Positions 27,741 to 36,359 of a stretch of 64,000 bases of DNA are shown piece after piece. The translations under genes were made by a program, and so were the position numbers. The notes below the pieces were generated by a model that was not told the origin of the DNA, ran no database searches, and saw only the letters and a list, made by a program, of their open reading frames with translations. The DNA comes from Caccoplasma intestinavium (lineage in GTDB: Bacteria > Bacteroidota > Bacteroidia > Bacteroidales > UBA11471). Each line of letters starts with the position of its first letter. Positions within the stretch are counted from its first letter, which is position 1. The DNA is taken from assembly GCA_018715885.1 (NCBI GenBank), contig DVKT01000022.1, forward strand, positions 1 to 64,000, given 5' to 3'.

Positions 27741-29792
27741 ATGCAAAAAGGATCTATTGGGGTAACTACCGATAATATATTCCCCGTCATCAAAAAGTTC
27801 TTATACAGCGACCATGAAATCTTTTTGAGAGAGTTGGTATCAAATGCCGTCGATGCGACACAAAAGTTGAAAACACTCGCTGCCGTCGGAGATTTCAAAG
27901 GCGAACTTGGAAACTTAAACGTCGAAGTATCTATCGATAAAGAAGCCGGTACACTGACCGTATCGGACCACGGTATAGGCATGACAGCCGAAGAAATAGA
28001 GAAATATATCAATCAGATTGCCTTTTCGGGTGCGGAAGAATTCCTCGAAAAATACAAAAACGACGCCAACGCCATCATCGGACACTTCGGATTGGGATTC
28101 TATTCTTCGTTCATGGTTTCAAAAAAGGTCGAAATACGTACCCGTTCTTATCGGGAAGGTGCACAGGCCGTCATGTGGAGTTGCGACGGATCTCCCGAGT
28201 ATACAATGGAAAATATCGATAAAACCGATCGGGGAACCGATATCGTATTATTCATCGATGATGAAAACAAAAACTTTCTCGAGACCTCGGAAATAGAGAC
28301 TTTACTCAAAAAATATTGCAGATTCCTGCCTATTCCTGTCGTATTCGGCAAAGAACAAGAGTGGAAAGACGGCAAATACGTCGATACCGATAAAGAAAAA
28401 GTCATCAATGATACGACACCGGCATGGACCAAGAAACCGACCGAACTCAACGATGAGGATTATCGCAAATTTTATCACGAGCTATATCCGACAATGGACG
28501 AGCCATTATTTTGGATACATCTCAATGTCGATTATCCGTTTAAACTGACCGGTATTCTTTATTTCCCTAAAATAAGGAGTAATTTCGATGTCAATAAAAA
28601 CCGTATACAACTTTATTGCAACCAAGTATTTGTAACCGATTCGGTCGAAGGTATCGTACCCGATTTCCTCATGTTGCTGCAAGGTGTCATAGATTCACCC
28701 GACATTCCCTTGAACGTATCCCGTTCATACTTGCAGAGCGACTCCAACGTGAAAAAAATATCGACCTATATCACCAAAAAAGTTGCCGATCGCTTGCAGG
28801 AAATATTCAATAACGATCGCAAACAATTTGAGGAAAAATGGGACGACATAAAATTATTCATCGAATACGGTATGCTCTCCGACGAGAAATTTTATGAGAA
28901 AGCTCAAAAGTTTGCGTTGTTGAAAGATACCGAAGATAAGTACTACACATTTGATGAATATAAGACGCTTATCGAAGCCGAACAAACCGATAAAGACAAA
29001 AATCTGATATATATTTACGCTACCGACCGCATCGCTCAGTACAATTATATCGAAGCGGCTAGAAACAAAGGATATAGCATATTATTGATGGACGGACAAC
29101 TCGATGTACACTTCATCGGTATGCTCGAACAGAAATTCGAGAAAAGCCGTTTTGTCCGTGTCGACAGCGATATTGTAGAAAATTTGGTACGTAAAGAAGA
29201 TAAAACCGACGTCTCGCTTACACCCGCACAACGAGACATGATGACAACAATCTTTAAATCGCAAATACCAAGTGTAGAAAAAGCGGAGTTTATGGTCATG
29301 TTCGAAGCAATAGGCGAAACGGCCCAACCCATTGTCATCACGCAAAATGAGTTTATGCGTCGTATGAAAGACATGTCGGCCATGCAGCCGGGCATGAGTT
29401 TCTACGGAGAAATGCCCGATAGTTACAACCTTATCGTAAATACACAGCATCCGTTGGCCCAACGGGTATTATCAGAGGCAGAGACAGCTTGCAATGCCGA
29501 GATAGACCCGCTGCGTACTCAAATAAATGCGCTGAATGACGAAATAACCAAATTGCAAGAGGCTTCCAAAGACAAAAAAAGCGATGAAATACCGGTCGAA
29601 GAGAAAGATCGTCTCAAAAATAAAGAAAACGAGGTCGCCGCTTTGCGTCAAAAAGAAAATAACATACTCAGCGACTATGCCGCCGGGAATAAGTTGGTGC
29701 GTCAATTGGTTGATTTAGCTCTTCTCTCAAACAACATGCTGAAAGGAGAAGCTCTGAGCCGTTTTGTAAAACGCTCGGTCGATTTATTATAA
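27741..29792 (+). CDS. htpG: Chaperone protein HtpG (Hsp90)
   Basis: This 683-residue bacterial Hsp90 has the GHKL ATPase N-domain: E-L-V-S-N-A-x-D-A near residues 30-38, a DHGIGM ADP-contact motif near 75-80, and the lid motif GHFGLGFYS. The middle domain carries the conserved Arg-bearing LNVSRSYLQ. The C-terminal dimerisation domain contains a charged coiled segment of about 60 residues (EITKLQEASKDKKSDE onward), longer than in E. coli HtpG and seen in Bacteroidota homologues. It is flanked by terminators and is likely monocistronic. Confidence 0.96.
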   Translation: MQKGSIGVTTDNIFPVIKKFLYSDHEIFLRELVSNAVDATQKLKTLAAVGDFKGELGNLNVEVSIDKEAGTLTVSDHGIGMTAEEIEKYINQIAFSGAEEFLEKYKNDANAIIGHFGLGFYSSFMVSKKVEIRTRSYREGAQAVMWSCDGSPEYTMENIDKTDRGTDIVLFIDDENKNFLETSEIETLLKKYCRFLPIPVVFGKEQEWKDGKYVDTDKEKVINDTTPAWTKKPTELNDEDYRKFYHELYPTMDEPLFWIHLNVDYPFKLTGILYFPKIRSNFDVNKNRIQLYCNQVFVTDSVEGIVPDFLMLLQGVIDSPDIPLNVSRSYLQSDSNVKKISTYITKKVADRLQEIFNNDRKQFEEKWDDIKLFIEYGMLSDEKFYEKAQKFALLKDTEDKYYTFDEYKTLIEAEQTDKDKNLIYIYATDRIAQYNYIEAARNKGYSILLMDGQLDVHFIGMLEQKFEKSRFVRVDSDIVENLVRKEDKTDVSLTPAQRDMMTTIFKSQIPSVEKAEFMVMFEAIGETAQPIVITQNEFMRRMKDMSAMQPGMSFYGEMPDSYNLIVNTQHPLAQRVLSEAETACNAEIDPLRTQINALNDEITKLQEASKDKKSDEIPVEEKDRLKNKENEVAALRQKENNILSDYAAGNKLVRQLVDLALLSNNMLKGEALSRFVKRSVDLL

Positions 29793-29811
29793 AGCTTCTA
29801 CACTGTATAAG

Positions 29812-29846
29812 AAAGTCCGTTTAATACCCAATTAGGCGGACTTTTT
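29812..29846 (+). terminator. Intrinsic terminator of htpG
   Basis: An 8-bp stem AAAGTCCG / CGGACTTT with a 17-nt partly paired loop is followed by TT(G)T and lies 19 bp after the htpG stop. Confidence 0.75.
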
Positions 29847-29900
29847 GTCGTAAATAATCGAAGCGAATTATTATATTTGTAAAATCAAGAAAAGTACAAT

Positions 29901-30899
29901 ATGATAGAAGAAAGATACAAAGCCGATACTCATCGGTACGACACGATGATTTATCGCCGTTGCGGGCACAGCGGCTTGTTGCTTCCCTCTTTGTCATTGG
30001 GACTATGGCATAACTTCGGCAGTATCGACGATTACGATACATACAGCCGCATTGCTTTGGCAGCATTCGACAACGGTATTACCCACTTCGATCTGGCCAA
30101 TAATTACGGCCCTGTATACGGATCGGCAGAAGAAAATTTCGGACGTATTTTAAAACGATCATTAGGCCGTTACCGCGATGAACTGGTTATATCTACCAAA
30201 GCCGGTTACGACATGTGGCCGGGACCATACGGAAATTGGGGAAGCCGCAAATACCTCATGGCAAGTCTTGACCAAAGCCTAAAACGCATGGGAATCGAGT
30301 ATGTAGATATTTTTTACTCGCATCGACCCGACCCCGATACACCGATAGAAGAGACGATGGGTGCACTGGCCGATATGGTACGCATGGGTAAAGCCCTCTA
30401 TGTCGGCATATCAAGATATAGCCCTGAACAAACAATTAAAGCCGTCGCAGCTCTGAATGAATATAAGATACCCTGCCTCATACATCAGGTTCGTTACTCT
30501 ATGTTCGACCGCACCGTAGAATCCGAGCTATTAGGCTTATTAAAAGATATGGGTATCGGCATGATTGTCTTTTCTCCTTTGGCAGAAGGATTACTCACCG
30601 ATCGCTACCTGAACGGTATTCCCGCCGATTCAAGGGCAGCCCGAGCAACCGGACATCTGAAAAAAGACTCCATCACCCCCGAAAAACTCTCTCAAATACA
30701 ACAGTTGAACGATATTGCTCGGCAACGCAACCAAACTCTCGCCCAAATGTCTATTTCTTGGTTGTTACGTAACGAAACCGTTACCTCGGTTCTGATTGGA
30801 GCCAGCTCGCCCCAACAGCTCAAAGATAATCTCAAAGCCCAGGAAAACATCGGTTTTTCTGATGAAGAACTTTCTGCCATCGACAAAATTTTGAAGTAA
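29901..30899 (+). CDS. Aldo/keto reductase of the YghZ (glyceraldehyde-3-phosphate reductase) type
   Basis: This 332-residue TIM-barrel NADPH-dependent oxidoreductase shows the family's catalytic tetrad context: FDLANNYG (Asp and Tyr), ISTKAGY (Lys) and FYSHRPD (His). The Y-G-x-x-Y-G-S-A-E-E-N-F-G segment and the C-terminal GASSPQQLKDNL cofactor motif are typical of the YghZ/AKR14 branch. It probably detoxifies methylglyoxal or L-glyceraldehyde-3-phosphate (inferred from family). A -7-like TATATTTG lies at 29872-29879, 22-29 bp upstream of the start. Confidence 0.9.
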   Translation: MIEERYKADTHRYDTMIYRRCGHSGLLLPSLSLGLWHNFGSIDDYDTYSRIALAAFDNGITHFDLANNYGPVYGSAEENFGRILKRSLGRYRDELVISTKAGYDMWPGPYGNWGSRKYLMASLDQSLKRMGIEYVDIFYSHRPDPDTPIEETMGALADMVRMGKALYVGISRYSPEQTIKAVAALNEYKIPCLIHQVRYSMFDRTVESELLGLLKDMGIGMIVFSPLAEGLLTDRYLNGIPADSRAARATGHLKKDSITPEKLSQIQQLNDIARQRNQTLAQMSISWLLRNETVTSVLIGASSPQQLKDNLKAQENIGFSDEELSAIDKILK

Positions 30900-30929
30900 A
30901 AATCGAAATGAAATTGCTAATTCGATTTT
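30899..30929 (+). terminator. Weak hairpin between the aldo/keto reductase and beta-lactamase genes
   Basis: A 9-bp stem (AAAATCGAA / TTCGATTTT, 13-nt loop) begins at the reductase stop codon and ends in a short T run, 7 bp before the bla start. It may attenuate readthrough into bla. Confidence 0.45.
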
Positions 30930-30935
30930 CGCCAC

Positions 30936-31838
30936 ATGACAAAAAATAAATTCAATCCGATGCAATGGTTGGCTTGGATATTGCTATCCATATCATTTAC
31001 GGCCAGAGCACAGACTGAAAGCGATATACAGCTGGCCATACATTCTGTCATAAATGATAAAAGAGCAACCGTTGGTATTGCCATTCTATGCGATGACGGC
31101 AATATGGTTGTCATGAACGATGATGAACGTTATCCTGTAATGAGTGTATTCAAATTCCATGTGGTCGTAACCGCTCTAAAAAAAATGGAACAACATGGCA
31201 TTCCGTTGGATAGTATGACTCTTATCCCCCAAGAACAAATGTTATCCGACACATACAGTCCGTTAAGAGAGAAATACCCCAACCGGGATATTCCCATATC
31301 ATACCGGAATATCATAAGGTACACAATGGCACATAGCGATAATAATACGTGCGATTTTTTGATAGATTTTGTAGGAGGTATAAGTGTTGTCGACTCTCTT
31401 ATAAGACAGTTGGGCATAAATAAGTTTGCCTTCTCCGAAACAGAAAAAACAATGCATGAAAATATACTTAACTGTTATAATAATTGGTGTACGCCATCGT
31501 CTATGGTATTGTTTCTGAAAAAGATATATACCGAACCTATCCTAAACAATGATCATTTTCTTTTTTTAGAGCAGGTAATGATCGAAACATCTACGGGAAC
31601 GAATAAAATAAAAGCCGGATTACCGGCCGACGTTATACTGGGACATAAAACCGGTAGCTCCGATAGAACAAAATCCGGTATAAAAATAGGAGATAATGAT
31701 GCCGGTATCATTTACCTGCCTCATAATAAACGATGTTATATCGCAATCTTTATAAAAGACTCGAAAGAAAACGATACCGCAAACGCAAAAATTATAGCGG
31801 ATATTACCGAAAAAATATATGAGATGATTATTCGGTAA
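30936..31838 (+). CDS. Class A (subclass A2-like) serine beta-lactamase
   Basis: This 300-residue enzyme has a signal peptide (cleavage near ARA-QT, about residue 26) and all core class A motifs: SVFK at residues 70-73 with the acylating serine, SDN at 134-136, and KTG at 238-240. The omega-loop area has T-M-H-E-N-I-L-N-C-Y-N-N-W-C-T-P (172-187), the layout of the Bacteroides CfxA/CepA/CblA and PER branch, not of TEM/SHV. It should hydrolyse beta-lactams, probably cephalosporins, in the periplasm. No mobile element flanks it and its composition resembles the surroundings, so it looks like a resident chromosomal gene. The exact substrate range cannot be read from sequence. Confidence 0.88.
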   Translation: MTKNKFNPMQWLAWILLSISFTARAQTESDIQLAIHSVINDKRATVGIAILCDDGNMVVMNDDERYPVMSVFKFHVVVTALKKMEQHGIPLDSMTLIPQEQMLSDTYSPLREKYPNRDIPISYRNIIRYTMAHSDNNTCDFLIDFVGGISVVDSLIRQLGINKFAFSETEKTMHENILNCYNNWCTPSSMVLFLKKIYTEPILNNDHFLFLEQVMIETSTGTNKIKAGLPADVILGHKTGSSDRTKSGIKIGDNDAGIIYLPHNKRCYIAIFIKDSKENDTANAKIIADITEKIYEMIIR

Positions 31839-31850
31839 CCATCTCATATA
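31811..31850 (-). terminator. Minus-strand terminator of the pyr-MGMT operon, embedded in the bla 3' end
   Basis: An 11-bp stem (TATATGAGATG / CATCTCATATA, 13-nt loop) spans the bla stop codon. Read on the minus strand it is followed by TTTTT, 23 bp beyond the MGMT stop. Confidence 0.65.
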
Positions 31851-31872
31851 CAAAACTTCAAAAATCAAAGGA

Positions 31873-32187
31873 TTATCGCCACTCTTCGTCTATGTCCCAA
31901 CGACTCTTTTTCAAATCGACACAACCGTTTTTCTTGAAAGATACGCCTTCCGCTTCCAATAAAGAACGCTGTTCGAACCACGTCGGGACCAACCGTCCAC
32001 AACTGTTTACAACCCGATGACAAGGCAACGACAAATCTTCCGGAACATGGAACAAGGCTTGTCCCACCATGCGAGAACACAAAGGCTTCCCCATAAGATA
32101 TGCAATTTGCCCGTATGTAACGACCCGTCCCTCTGGAATTTCTTTTACAATGTCATATACCTCCCGATAAAAAAGGTATCTCTCCAT
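31873..32187 (-). CDS. MGMT-family protein (single catalytic/DNA-binding domain)
   Basis: This 104-residue protein corresponds to the C-terminal domain of O6-alkylguanine-DNA alkyltransferases. It keeps the V-T-Y-G-Q-I-A helix-turn-helix lead, the arginine-finger region and the reactive-cysteine motif PCHRV (Cys56). The Cys is retained, unlike in alkyltransferase-like (Atl) proteins, which have Trp there, so it may be an active suicidal repair protein although the N-terminal ribonuclease-like domain is missing. The frame stays open upstream but that extension overlaps pyrD; ATG at 32187 is preferred. It lies 8 bp after pyrD and is probably its operon partner. Confidence 0.85.
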   Translation of the reverse strand: MERYLFYREVYDIVKEIPEGRVVTYGQIAYLMGKPLCSRMVGQALFHVPEDLSLPCHRVVNSCGRLVPTWFEQRSLLEAEGVSFKKNGCVDLKKSRWDIDEEWR

Positions 32188-32195
32188 CGATAAAT

Positions 32196-33107
32196 TCAGA
32201 CCTTTAACGCGCCGATGATTTCTTCTACTGACCGACAACCGTGTCTGTCGAGGTAATCTTCTATACCATCGACAATTTTCACCGTTATTTGCGGATCGAT
32301 AAAGTTGGCGGTTCCGACCTGAATGGCACGAGCTCCGGCCAAAAGGAATTCTATGGCATCGGTCGCATTCATAATTCCCCCTAATCCTATAATGGGGATT
32401 TTTACCGCATGAAAGACTTGCCAAACCATACGCAACGCAATCGGTTTGACGCAAGGCCCCGATAAACCTCCGGTAACAGTCGAAACGACAGGGCGTTGAC
32501 TTTCGGCATCAATAGCCATACCCAACAATGTATTGATAAGAGAGACAGAGTCAGCACCTTCGGCTTCCACGGCACGAGCGATCTCGGTTATATCGGTTAC
32601 GTTGGGCGACAATTTCACAATGAGTGTACCGGGATAAGCAGCACGTACAGCTTTTACCACCGATGCCGCACTTTTGCATGACGTACCGAAAGCCATACCG
32701 CCCTCTTTCACATTCGGGCACGAAATATTCAATTCTATCGCCGGGATCTTATCCAAAGAGGCCAAACGGCCCGCAGTCTCGGCATAATCATCGATAGTAG
32801 AACCCGAGACATTCACCAAAATCCGAGTATCAAGATCTTTTATTTGGGGATATATATGCTCTACGAAATAATCGACTCCTTTGTTCTGCAATCCTACGGC
32901 ATTGATCATACCCGAAGGCGTTTCGGCCATTCGGGGATAAGGATTGCCTTCTCGGGCTTTCAACGTCGTTCCTTTGACGATAATACCGCCCAATCGGGAC
33001 AGATCGATAAAATCGGCAAACTCCAAACCATATCCGAATGTTCCGGACGCAGTCATAACGGGATTTTTCAAAGACAACCGCCCTATATTTACTTTTAAAT
33101 CTGCCAT
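32196..33107 (-). CDS. pyrD: Dihydroorotate dehydrogenase B, catalytic subunit PyrD
   Basis: This 303-residue FMN enzyme oxidises dihydroorotate to orotate in pyrimidine synthesis. It has the class 1 TIM-barrel signature: a GTFGYG loop near residues 22-27, GLQNKG near 72-77, and NISCPN with Cys130 as the catalytic base, which marks class 1 rather than quinone-linked class 2. As a class 1B enzyme it passes electrons to PyrK, encoded immediately upstream with a 13-bp overlap. Length is normal. Confidence 0.96.
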   Translation of the reverse strand: MADLKVNIGRLSLKNPVMTASGTFGYGLEFADFIDLSRLGGIIVKGTTLKAREGNPYPRMAETPSGMINAVGLQNKGVDYFVEHIYPQIKDLDTRILVNVSGSTIDDYAETAGRLASLDKIPAIELNISCPNVKEGGMAFGTSCKSAASVVKAVRAAYPGTLIVKLSPNVTDITEIARAVEAEGADSVSLINTLLGMAIDAESQRPVVSTVTGGLSGPCVKPIALRMVWQVFHAVKIPIIGLGGIMNATDAIEFLLAGARAIQVGTANFIDPQITVKIVDGIEDYLDRHGCRSVEEIIGALKV

Positions 33108-33874
33108 AACAAATTCTCTATATTAAAAACCGGACCTTCTTTACATACGCAAATATGACCCTCTGTCGTATTCTCTACACAACACAAACATGCACCTACA
33201 CCGCATGCCATCATATTTTCGAGCGAAACTTCGCACTTTATTCCTTTTCCCTTGGCATAACGGGCAACAGCTACCATCATCGGTTTCGGGCCGCAAGTAT
33301 AAATACGGTCGAAATGCTCTTTTTGCAATAACGAATGTTGGGTAACATATCCTTTTTCTCCGCATGATCCGTCTTCTGTCGTTACATCGACGATTCCCAA
33401 AGCCTCGAATTGTTCTTTTTGTAAAATATCACGAGACGAACGTGCACCCAACAAAAAATGAGGCACAAATCCGGCATTTCGCAAATAACTGCCCAAAAAC
33501 AACATGGGTGCTGTACCTACGCCACCACCGATCAAAAGTACTTTTTCATTTTTTTCGGGAAGAGAAAAACTATTACCCAAAGGCAAAACTGCATTCAAAA
33601 CATCACCGGATTTCAGTGTCGACAGACGACGAGTTCCGTCTCCGACAAGCTGTATCAGAAACCATACTTCGTTACGCTTTACATCGACAAAATTGACAGA
33701 TATCGGCCTCCGCAAAAAAGTGGTGGGCGAGCCGTCTACACGTAACTCGGCAAACTGACCCGGCAACATTTCGGGAAGTTTGGACCCGTCGGGAGAGGTC
33801 GCTTTTAAAAGCACATAGTGGGTATGCAGAGCGAGATTCTCAGTTACCCGCAGATCTAAAACATATTTTTTCAT
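33095..33874 (-). CDS. pyrK: Dihydroorotate dehydrogenase B, electron-transfer subunit PyrK
   Basis: This 259-residue iron-sulfur flavoprotein passes electrons from PyrD to NAD. It has a ferredoxin-reductase-like FAD domain (FLRRPISV, the R-x-x-S-type flavin contact), an NAD domain with LLIGGGVGTAPM, and a C-terminal 2Fe-2S cluster with four cysteines in MACGVGACLCC plus CVC. The gene overlaps pyrD by 13 bp. A -7 box TATCTTTG (33901-33894) lies 20 bp upstream of the start, a plausible operon promoter although the -33 region is A/T-rich without TTTG. Confidence 0.95.
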   Translation of the reverse strand: MKKYVLDLRVTENLALHTHYVLLKATSPDGSKLPEMLPGQFAELRVDGSPTTFLRRPISVNFVDVKRNEVWFLIQLVGDGTRRLSTLKSGDVLNAVLPLGNSFSLPEKNEKVLLIGGGVGTAPMLFLGSYLRNAGFVPHFLLGARSSRDILQKEQFEALGIVDVTTEDGSCGEKGYVTQHSLLQKEHFDRIYTCGPKPMMVAVARYAKGKGIKCEVSLENMMACGVGACLCCVENTTEGHICVCKEGPVFNIENLLWQI

Positions 33875-34008
33875 CGTATTTTCTATTTAACGGCAAAGAT
33901 AGTGTATGTCGGAAGCCTAAAAAAGAAAAAAGCCCTTTTATTTCGTCCGATGTACACCTTATTCTGTCGGCTGTTTTGATATGTAAGAAAATAGAAACAG
34001 TTTCTGCA

Positions 34009-34515
34009 TCACGTTTTATCGAGGGAATATGTCTCGAAAGTATTGTCGGAATAAAATACCATGATCTTAACGATTCGACGAGACTCCGCCTCTGATTTCA
34101 CCGTAGAAGGTGCCATCGGATTTCTTATTGCATTATCCTTATTTTCAGAAAATAAAGTAGGGGATTGTAATAGCTCAGTAGGTAAATCCGTGGAATATTC
34201 GGGAGGAATACCACCATCGGTTTGTTTCACGTTATTCTCGGGAGAATAAATTCGGTCTAATGCCGCTTGTTGGTTCGATTTAAACGGACTCCCTTCTCCG
34301 AACATTAGCCACTCGATGGTTACCAAAGGATAGGCATCATGTATTTTCAAAATAAGTTCTTTACTGACCCCATTAGGACCATTGAGACATTGCGACAATG
34401 TAGAGCGATTGGTCTGTATTTTTTGAGCAAAAGCCGCGTCATTGATTCTATAATATTGAATCAGCCACTTTATTCGTTCTTTCAAATCTCTGTCTTTCTG
34501 TTCCGATTCTGCCAT
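34009..34515 (-). CDS. XRE-family transcriptional regulator
   Basis: This 168-residue protein has an N-terminal helix-turn-helix (about residues 10-75): F-A-Q-K-I-Q-T-N-R-S-T-L-S-Q-C-L-N-G, followed by EWLMFGEGSPF, a common end of XRE domains in Bacteroidota. The C-terminal half is low in conserved features and ends in a short basic, beta-prone segment. The frame is open to 34575, but that start lies inside the promoter identified here; ATG at 34515 (MAESEQ) leaves about a 40-nt leader. The target genes are unknown. The long AT-rich gap beside it is a candidate regulatory region. Confidence 0.82.
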   Translation of the reverse strand: MAESEQKDRDLKERIKWLIQYYRINDAAFAQKIQTNRSTLSQCLNGPNGVSKELILKIHDAYPLVTIEWLMFGEGSPFKSNQQAALDRIYSPENNVKQTDGGIPPEYSTDLPTELLQSPTLFSENKDNAIRNPMAPSTVKSEAESRRIVKIMVFYSDNTFETYSLDKT

Positions 34516-34562
34516 AATCAAACATTCATAAAAATAAACTACACGAAATTTTTCGATGTTCA

Positions 34563-34593
34563 CAAAGATAGGCAAATTAGTTCACGAAACAAA
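34563..34593 (-). promoter_or_regulatory. Bacteroidetes-type promoter of the XRE regulator gene
   Basis: On the minus strand TTTG (34593-34590) and TATCTTTG (34570-34563) are separated by 19 bp, an exact match to the -33/-7 consensus. Transcription would start near 34557. Confidence 0.75.
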
Positions 34594-35250
34594 ATTCACC
34601 ACCTAAAACAAATGTTTGTATTTGTGTATTCATTATCATAAACATCATCAAGAATATATTATCCAAACACTTCAATATACCTAATTATATAACACATAAT
34701 CAAGTAATTGATTATACAAAGATAGATATAAGAATGATGAAATAAATGATTTAAGAGTTATCGAACAGTAACACCAATACGTTTGTTGAATAATAACTTT
34801 ATTATATATAAATAATTAACTGATAATAAATAATATATTTACACAATACAGCATTAAATAGCCATGCATTCAAGATTCTTTTGGAGTTTATTTTTCTGTT
34901 CATAGAAGATGTTTGTACTTATGTACTTTTGCGGATAACAAACAAATATGTCTTTAAATCAAGTATATTAATTCAAAATAATGTATACAAGTAAATTGAT
35001 TTGTGTTCATTATTATGAATAAAAAATCGACAACTATTCTACATTACAATATTTGCGGAGCATAAGTCAATAAAAAAGATACAGGCAAAGGATTTTGAGT
35101 CAAAACGACAGAAATATGAGTACAAACAATTATTAATCAATGCAATAAATCGATAATGATATTGATAAACCCTATTTGACAGAAAAATTTTTCGGGACTA
35201 TTTCCTAAAATTTTATTTTTTCGGCATCGACCGACCCATATCATAAAAAA
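34594..35250. other. Long AT-rich intergenic region without a recognised gene
   Basis: About 660 bp between the XRE regulator and holA hold no coding frame of credible length on either strand. Isolated -7-like boxes occur: TACTTTTG at 34924-34931 on plus and TATCTTTG at 34724-34717 on minus. Neither has a correctly spaced TTTG. No tRNA-like or strong hairpin structure was recognised. A small RNA cannot be excluded. Confidence 0.4.
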
Positions 35251-36276
35251 TCAATGCATAATCTTAAAAACAAGCTCTTTCAATAAATCGGCAATAGACG
35301 TGTCCGGAGCACACTCCACTCCTTTCGAATGTGCATCATATCGCCGTATTTCAGATATAATCTCAACACATTTCCCGGCTTTATACAGTTGCAATCCCCG
35401 CACATAATCATCGGCAGCATACCAGTTTACCCCTAACTCCGAAACAATACCATTATTGTTTTTAGGACATGAGGAATAATGTAGCAACAGAAGATTAGCA
35501 AAGAATGTAAACAATGAGCTGAACGCTATAAACGGTTGTTCCGATTTGGTATTCTGCCCGTAATATTTTATAATTCGATTGGCTTTCAACAAATCTCTCT
35601 GCGATATAGCCTTGACCAATTCCGTATTATTGAATTCCTTGCTGATTCCGACATGCAATTCAACCGTATCTGCGGTAATTCGCTTTTCTCCGGATAAAGA
35701 CAATAACACGCATAGTTTATCGATTTCACCTGCCAGTCGGGACAAGTTTGTCCCGATCGCTTCGCACAGCATGCTCGAAGCCCTATCATCTATACCGAGA
35801 TTTTTGTCATGCACATAGCTGTTGACAAATGCCGGCAATTGACTTTCGTAAGTTCTTTTCGATTCAAAAACGACTCCTTGTCTGTTTATTTCGGCAATAA
35901 TCTTTTTATTCTTCAACGTACCGTTCTTGTAATTCAGTACTAAGACGGTTGTAGGTTGAGGATTTTGCAAATACAAAAGTAAATCATCTATACTCCGCAT
36001 CATCTGCATTTCCTTCACCACAACCAATTGTCGCTCCGACATCATCGGATAACGCCGAGAGGCTGTGAGGATTGTCGGCATATCGGTATCGGCTCCGTAA
36101 ACGATGGTCTGATTGAAATCCCGATCTTCATCTTTCAGAGCATGCCTGATGATCTCTTCCGTTATCAGATCGATATAATAAGGCTCCTCTCCCATAAGCA
36201 AATATACGGGTTTGAACGCTTTACGACGAATGTCTGCTATAATAGGTATATGCGCCGATGTTTCCTTTTGAGCCAT
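35251..36276 (-). CDS. holA: DNA polymerase III subunit delta
   Basis: This 341-residue clamp-loader subunit shows the HolA N-domain pattern (KPVYLLMGEEPYYIDLITEEI), a central DFNQTIVYG strand, RYPMMSERQLVVVKEMQ, and a C-terminal helical collar domain (FIAFSSLFTFFANLLLLH). It opens the sliding clamp during loading. The family is weakly conserved but the ordered motifs fit. It is divergent from the HsdR-N-type gene with an 83-bp shared region. Confidence 0.93.
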   Translation of the reverse strand: MAQKETSAHIPIIADIRRKAFKPVYLLMGEEPYYIDLITEEIIRHALKDEDRDFNQTIVYGADTDMPTILTASRRYPMMSERQLVVVKEMQMMRSIDDLLLYLQNPQPTTVLVLNYKNGTLKNKKIIAEINRQGVVFESKRTYESQLPAFVNSYVHDKNLGIDDRASSMLCEAIGTNLSRLAGEIDKLCVLLSLSGEKRITADTVELHVGISKEFNNTELVKAISQRDLLKANRIIKYYGQNTKSEQPFIAFSSLFTFFANLLLLHYSSCPKNNNGIVSELGVNWYAADDYVRGLQLYKAGKCVEIISEIRRYDAHSKGVECAPDTSIADLLKELVFKIMH

Positions 36277-36292
36277 AATCGAAAAACTATAA

Positions 36293-36324
36293 TTTGGCAG
36301 AATATGCCATTTTGTGTAATTTTG
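36293..36324 (+). promoter_or_regulatory. Promoter with internal palindromic operator-like site
   Basis: TTTG (36293-36296) and TAATTTTG (36317-36324) are 20 bp apart, a textbook Bacteroidetes promoter. The spacer holds a perfect inverted repeat TGGCA-GAATA-TGCCA (36295-36309), positioned where a bound dimer would block RNA polymerase. Confidence 0.75.
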
Positions 36325-36359
36325 GAGGTAAAATTAGCGAATCTTCCCGGGACGCGCAA

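Noticed and set aside
34516..34575. N-terminal extension of the XRE regulator
   Set aside because: The upstream ATG overlaps the -7 box of the best promoter in the region; MAESEQ at 34515 starts just before the helix-turn-helix.
36294..36359. N-terminal extension of the HsdR-N-type protein
   Set aside because: The extended start lies inside a perfect -33/-7 promoter, so it could not be part of the transcript.
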